A DNA stretch of 64,000 nt, from positions 434,001-498,000 of the forward strand of contig NZ_JAGDYM010000004.1 in assembly GCF_017565745.1 (NCBI RefSeq), given 5' to 3'. The notes beneath the pieces were generated by a model, which was not told the DNA's origin, ran no database searches, and saw only the letters and a program-made list of their open reading frames with translations. The stretch is from Leucobacter weissii (lineage in GTDB: Bacteria; Actinomycetota; Actinomycetes; Actinomycetales; Microbacteriaceae). This document shows positions 63,340 to 64,000 of the stretch, one piece after another. A program made the position numbers and the translations under genes. Positions within the stretch are counted from its first letter, which is position 1. Each line of letters starts with the position of its first letter.

Positions 63340-64000
63340 GTGAGCGGAGCCGAGCGGAGCACGGCCTCGATCCTGCACGTCGACATGGACTCGTTCTTCG
63401 TCTCGGTCGAGCTGCAGGATCGCCCCGAGCTCCGCGGCCTTCCGACGGCCGTCGCGCACGACACCGGTCGCTCGGTCGTGTCGAGCGCCAGCTACGAGGC
63501 GCGCCGCTTCGGGGTGCGGTCGGCGATGCCCGTCGTCCGCGCGAAGCAGCTCTGCCCGGGACTGATCCTGATCGATCCGCACTTCGAGAAGTATCGCGCC
63601 GCCTCCCGGGAGGTGATGCAGGTGTTCCGCGAGTTCACCCCGCTGGTCGAGCCGCTCAGCATCGACGAGGCGTTCCTCGACGTGGCCGGATCCGCGCGCC
63701 TGTTCGGGCCGCCGGCCGAGATCGCCCGCCGGCTGAGGGAGCGCGTGCGCGAGCGCACCGGCCTTCCGGCCTCCGTGGGCCTCGCGAGCACGAAGCACGT
63801 CGCCAAGCTCGCCTCGCAGCGGGCCAAGCCCGACGGGGTGCTCGAGATCCCGCCCGAGCGCACGCTGGAGTTCCTGCACCCGCTTCCCGTCGAAGCGATC
63901 TGGGGCGTCGGCGGGGCCACCGCCCGTGCGCTGCACGGTCGCGCGATCCGCACCGTGGGGGAGCTCGCGCGCGAGCCGCTCGAGAGCCTGCGGCGGATCG
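63340..64000 (+). CDS. dinB: DNA polymerase IV (DinB), N-terminal part
   Basis: About 220 residues are visible from the GTG at 63340, running off the window. Catalytic acids are intact: Asp15 (LHVDMDSFF), Asp109 and Glu110 (LSIDEAFLD). SYEARRFGVRSAMPVVRAKQLCP and GLASTKHVAKLASQRAKPDG follow. The thumb and little finger (with the clamp motif) are outside. It follows the reductase by 10 bases. Confidence 0.94.
   Translation, partial: MSGAERSTASILHVDMDSFFVSVELQDRPELRGLPTAVAHDTGRSVVSSASYEARRFGVRSAMPVVRAKQLCPGLILIDPHFEKYRAASREVMQVFREFTPLVEPLSIDEAFLDVAGSARLFGPPAEIARRLRERVRERTGLPASVGLASTKHVAKLASQRAKPDGVLEIPPERTLEFLHPLPVEAIWGVGGATARALHGRAIRTVGELAREPLESLRRI

Overview
The window is about 70% G+C and codes almost wall to wall. 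It has many GTG starts, ATGA/GTGA/TGATG gene overlaps, and gene families typical of Actinobacteria: DUF2342 metalloprotease, Lon-like PDZ protein, UPF0182, DUF3039, DUF2469, the ImuA'/ImuB/DnaE2 mutasome and DivIVA-type polar coiled coils. The gene content and order fit a member of Microbacteriaceae (Leucobacter is plausible). That placement is inference from gene content, not from a marker-gene comparison. No rRNA, CRISPR array, complete insertion sequence or prophage is visible. The only convincing RNA gene is an initiator tRNA.

Layout. 1-5.1 kb: DUF2342 protease (partial, minus), Lon-like PDZ protein, UPF0182 membrane protein, then two hairpins and tRNA-fMet. 5.4-10.4 kb: an LPXTG-anchored surface protein with five tandem Cys-paired repeats and two tandem paralogous membrane proteins. 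10.7-15.6 kb: HtrA-like protease, an ABC ATPase with a long acidic-proline N-terminus plus its permease, and DUF3039. 15.6-22.9 kb (minus): pncB, then the imuA'-imuB-dnaE2 translesion cassette under a near-perfect LexA box. 22.9-25.1 kb: a lower-G+C two-gene unit (secreted DUF3238-like protein plus membrane protein).

25.2-38.1 kb is the conserved actinobacterial block DUF2469-yraN-comM-dprA ... xerC-M23-rpsB-tsf-pyrH-frr-cdsA. It is interrupted by an ECF sigma/partner pair and by a low-G+C 305-codon gene. 38.1-44.1 kb: a DivIVA-repeat protein, a lytic-transglycosylase-like secreted protein, RNase HI, a hydrolase and a 934-residue coiled-coil protein made largely of 11-residue repeats with a recurring histidine. 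44.3-48.4 kb: a membrane protein with an embedded lipobox, a thioredoxin-TPR chaperedoxin and a cysteine desulfurase. 48.4-57.4 kb: mnmA, a nitronate monooxygenase, ligA, tag and gatCAB. 57.4-63.3 kb: an SGNH hydrolase coupled to gatB, an HSL-type esterase, a PucR-like regulator, a MetX-like alpha/beta hydrolase and a glutathionyl(mycothiol)-hydroquinone reductase. The window ends in dinB.

Themes. DNA repair and mutagenesis are heavily represented (imuA', imuB, dnaE2, dinB, ligA, tag, dprA, comM, xerC). The cell envelope and polar growth are too (DivIVA-like proteins, giant coiled coil, transglycosylase, M23 protein, HtrA, surface protein). Many genes share one promoter design: a TAnnnT-like hexamer six or seven bases before the start codon, which predicts leaderless mRNAs. 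The SOS-controlled imuA' start has the same design, with the LexA box laid over the hexamer. The most unusual objects are the histidine-ladder hendecad protein (41272-44076) and the possible membrane-protein/lipoprotein polyprotein (44333-46174).
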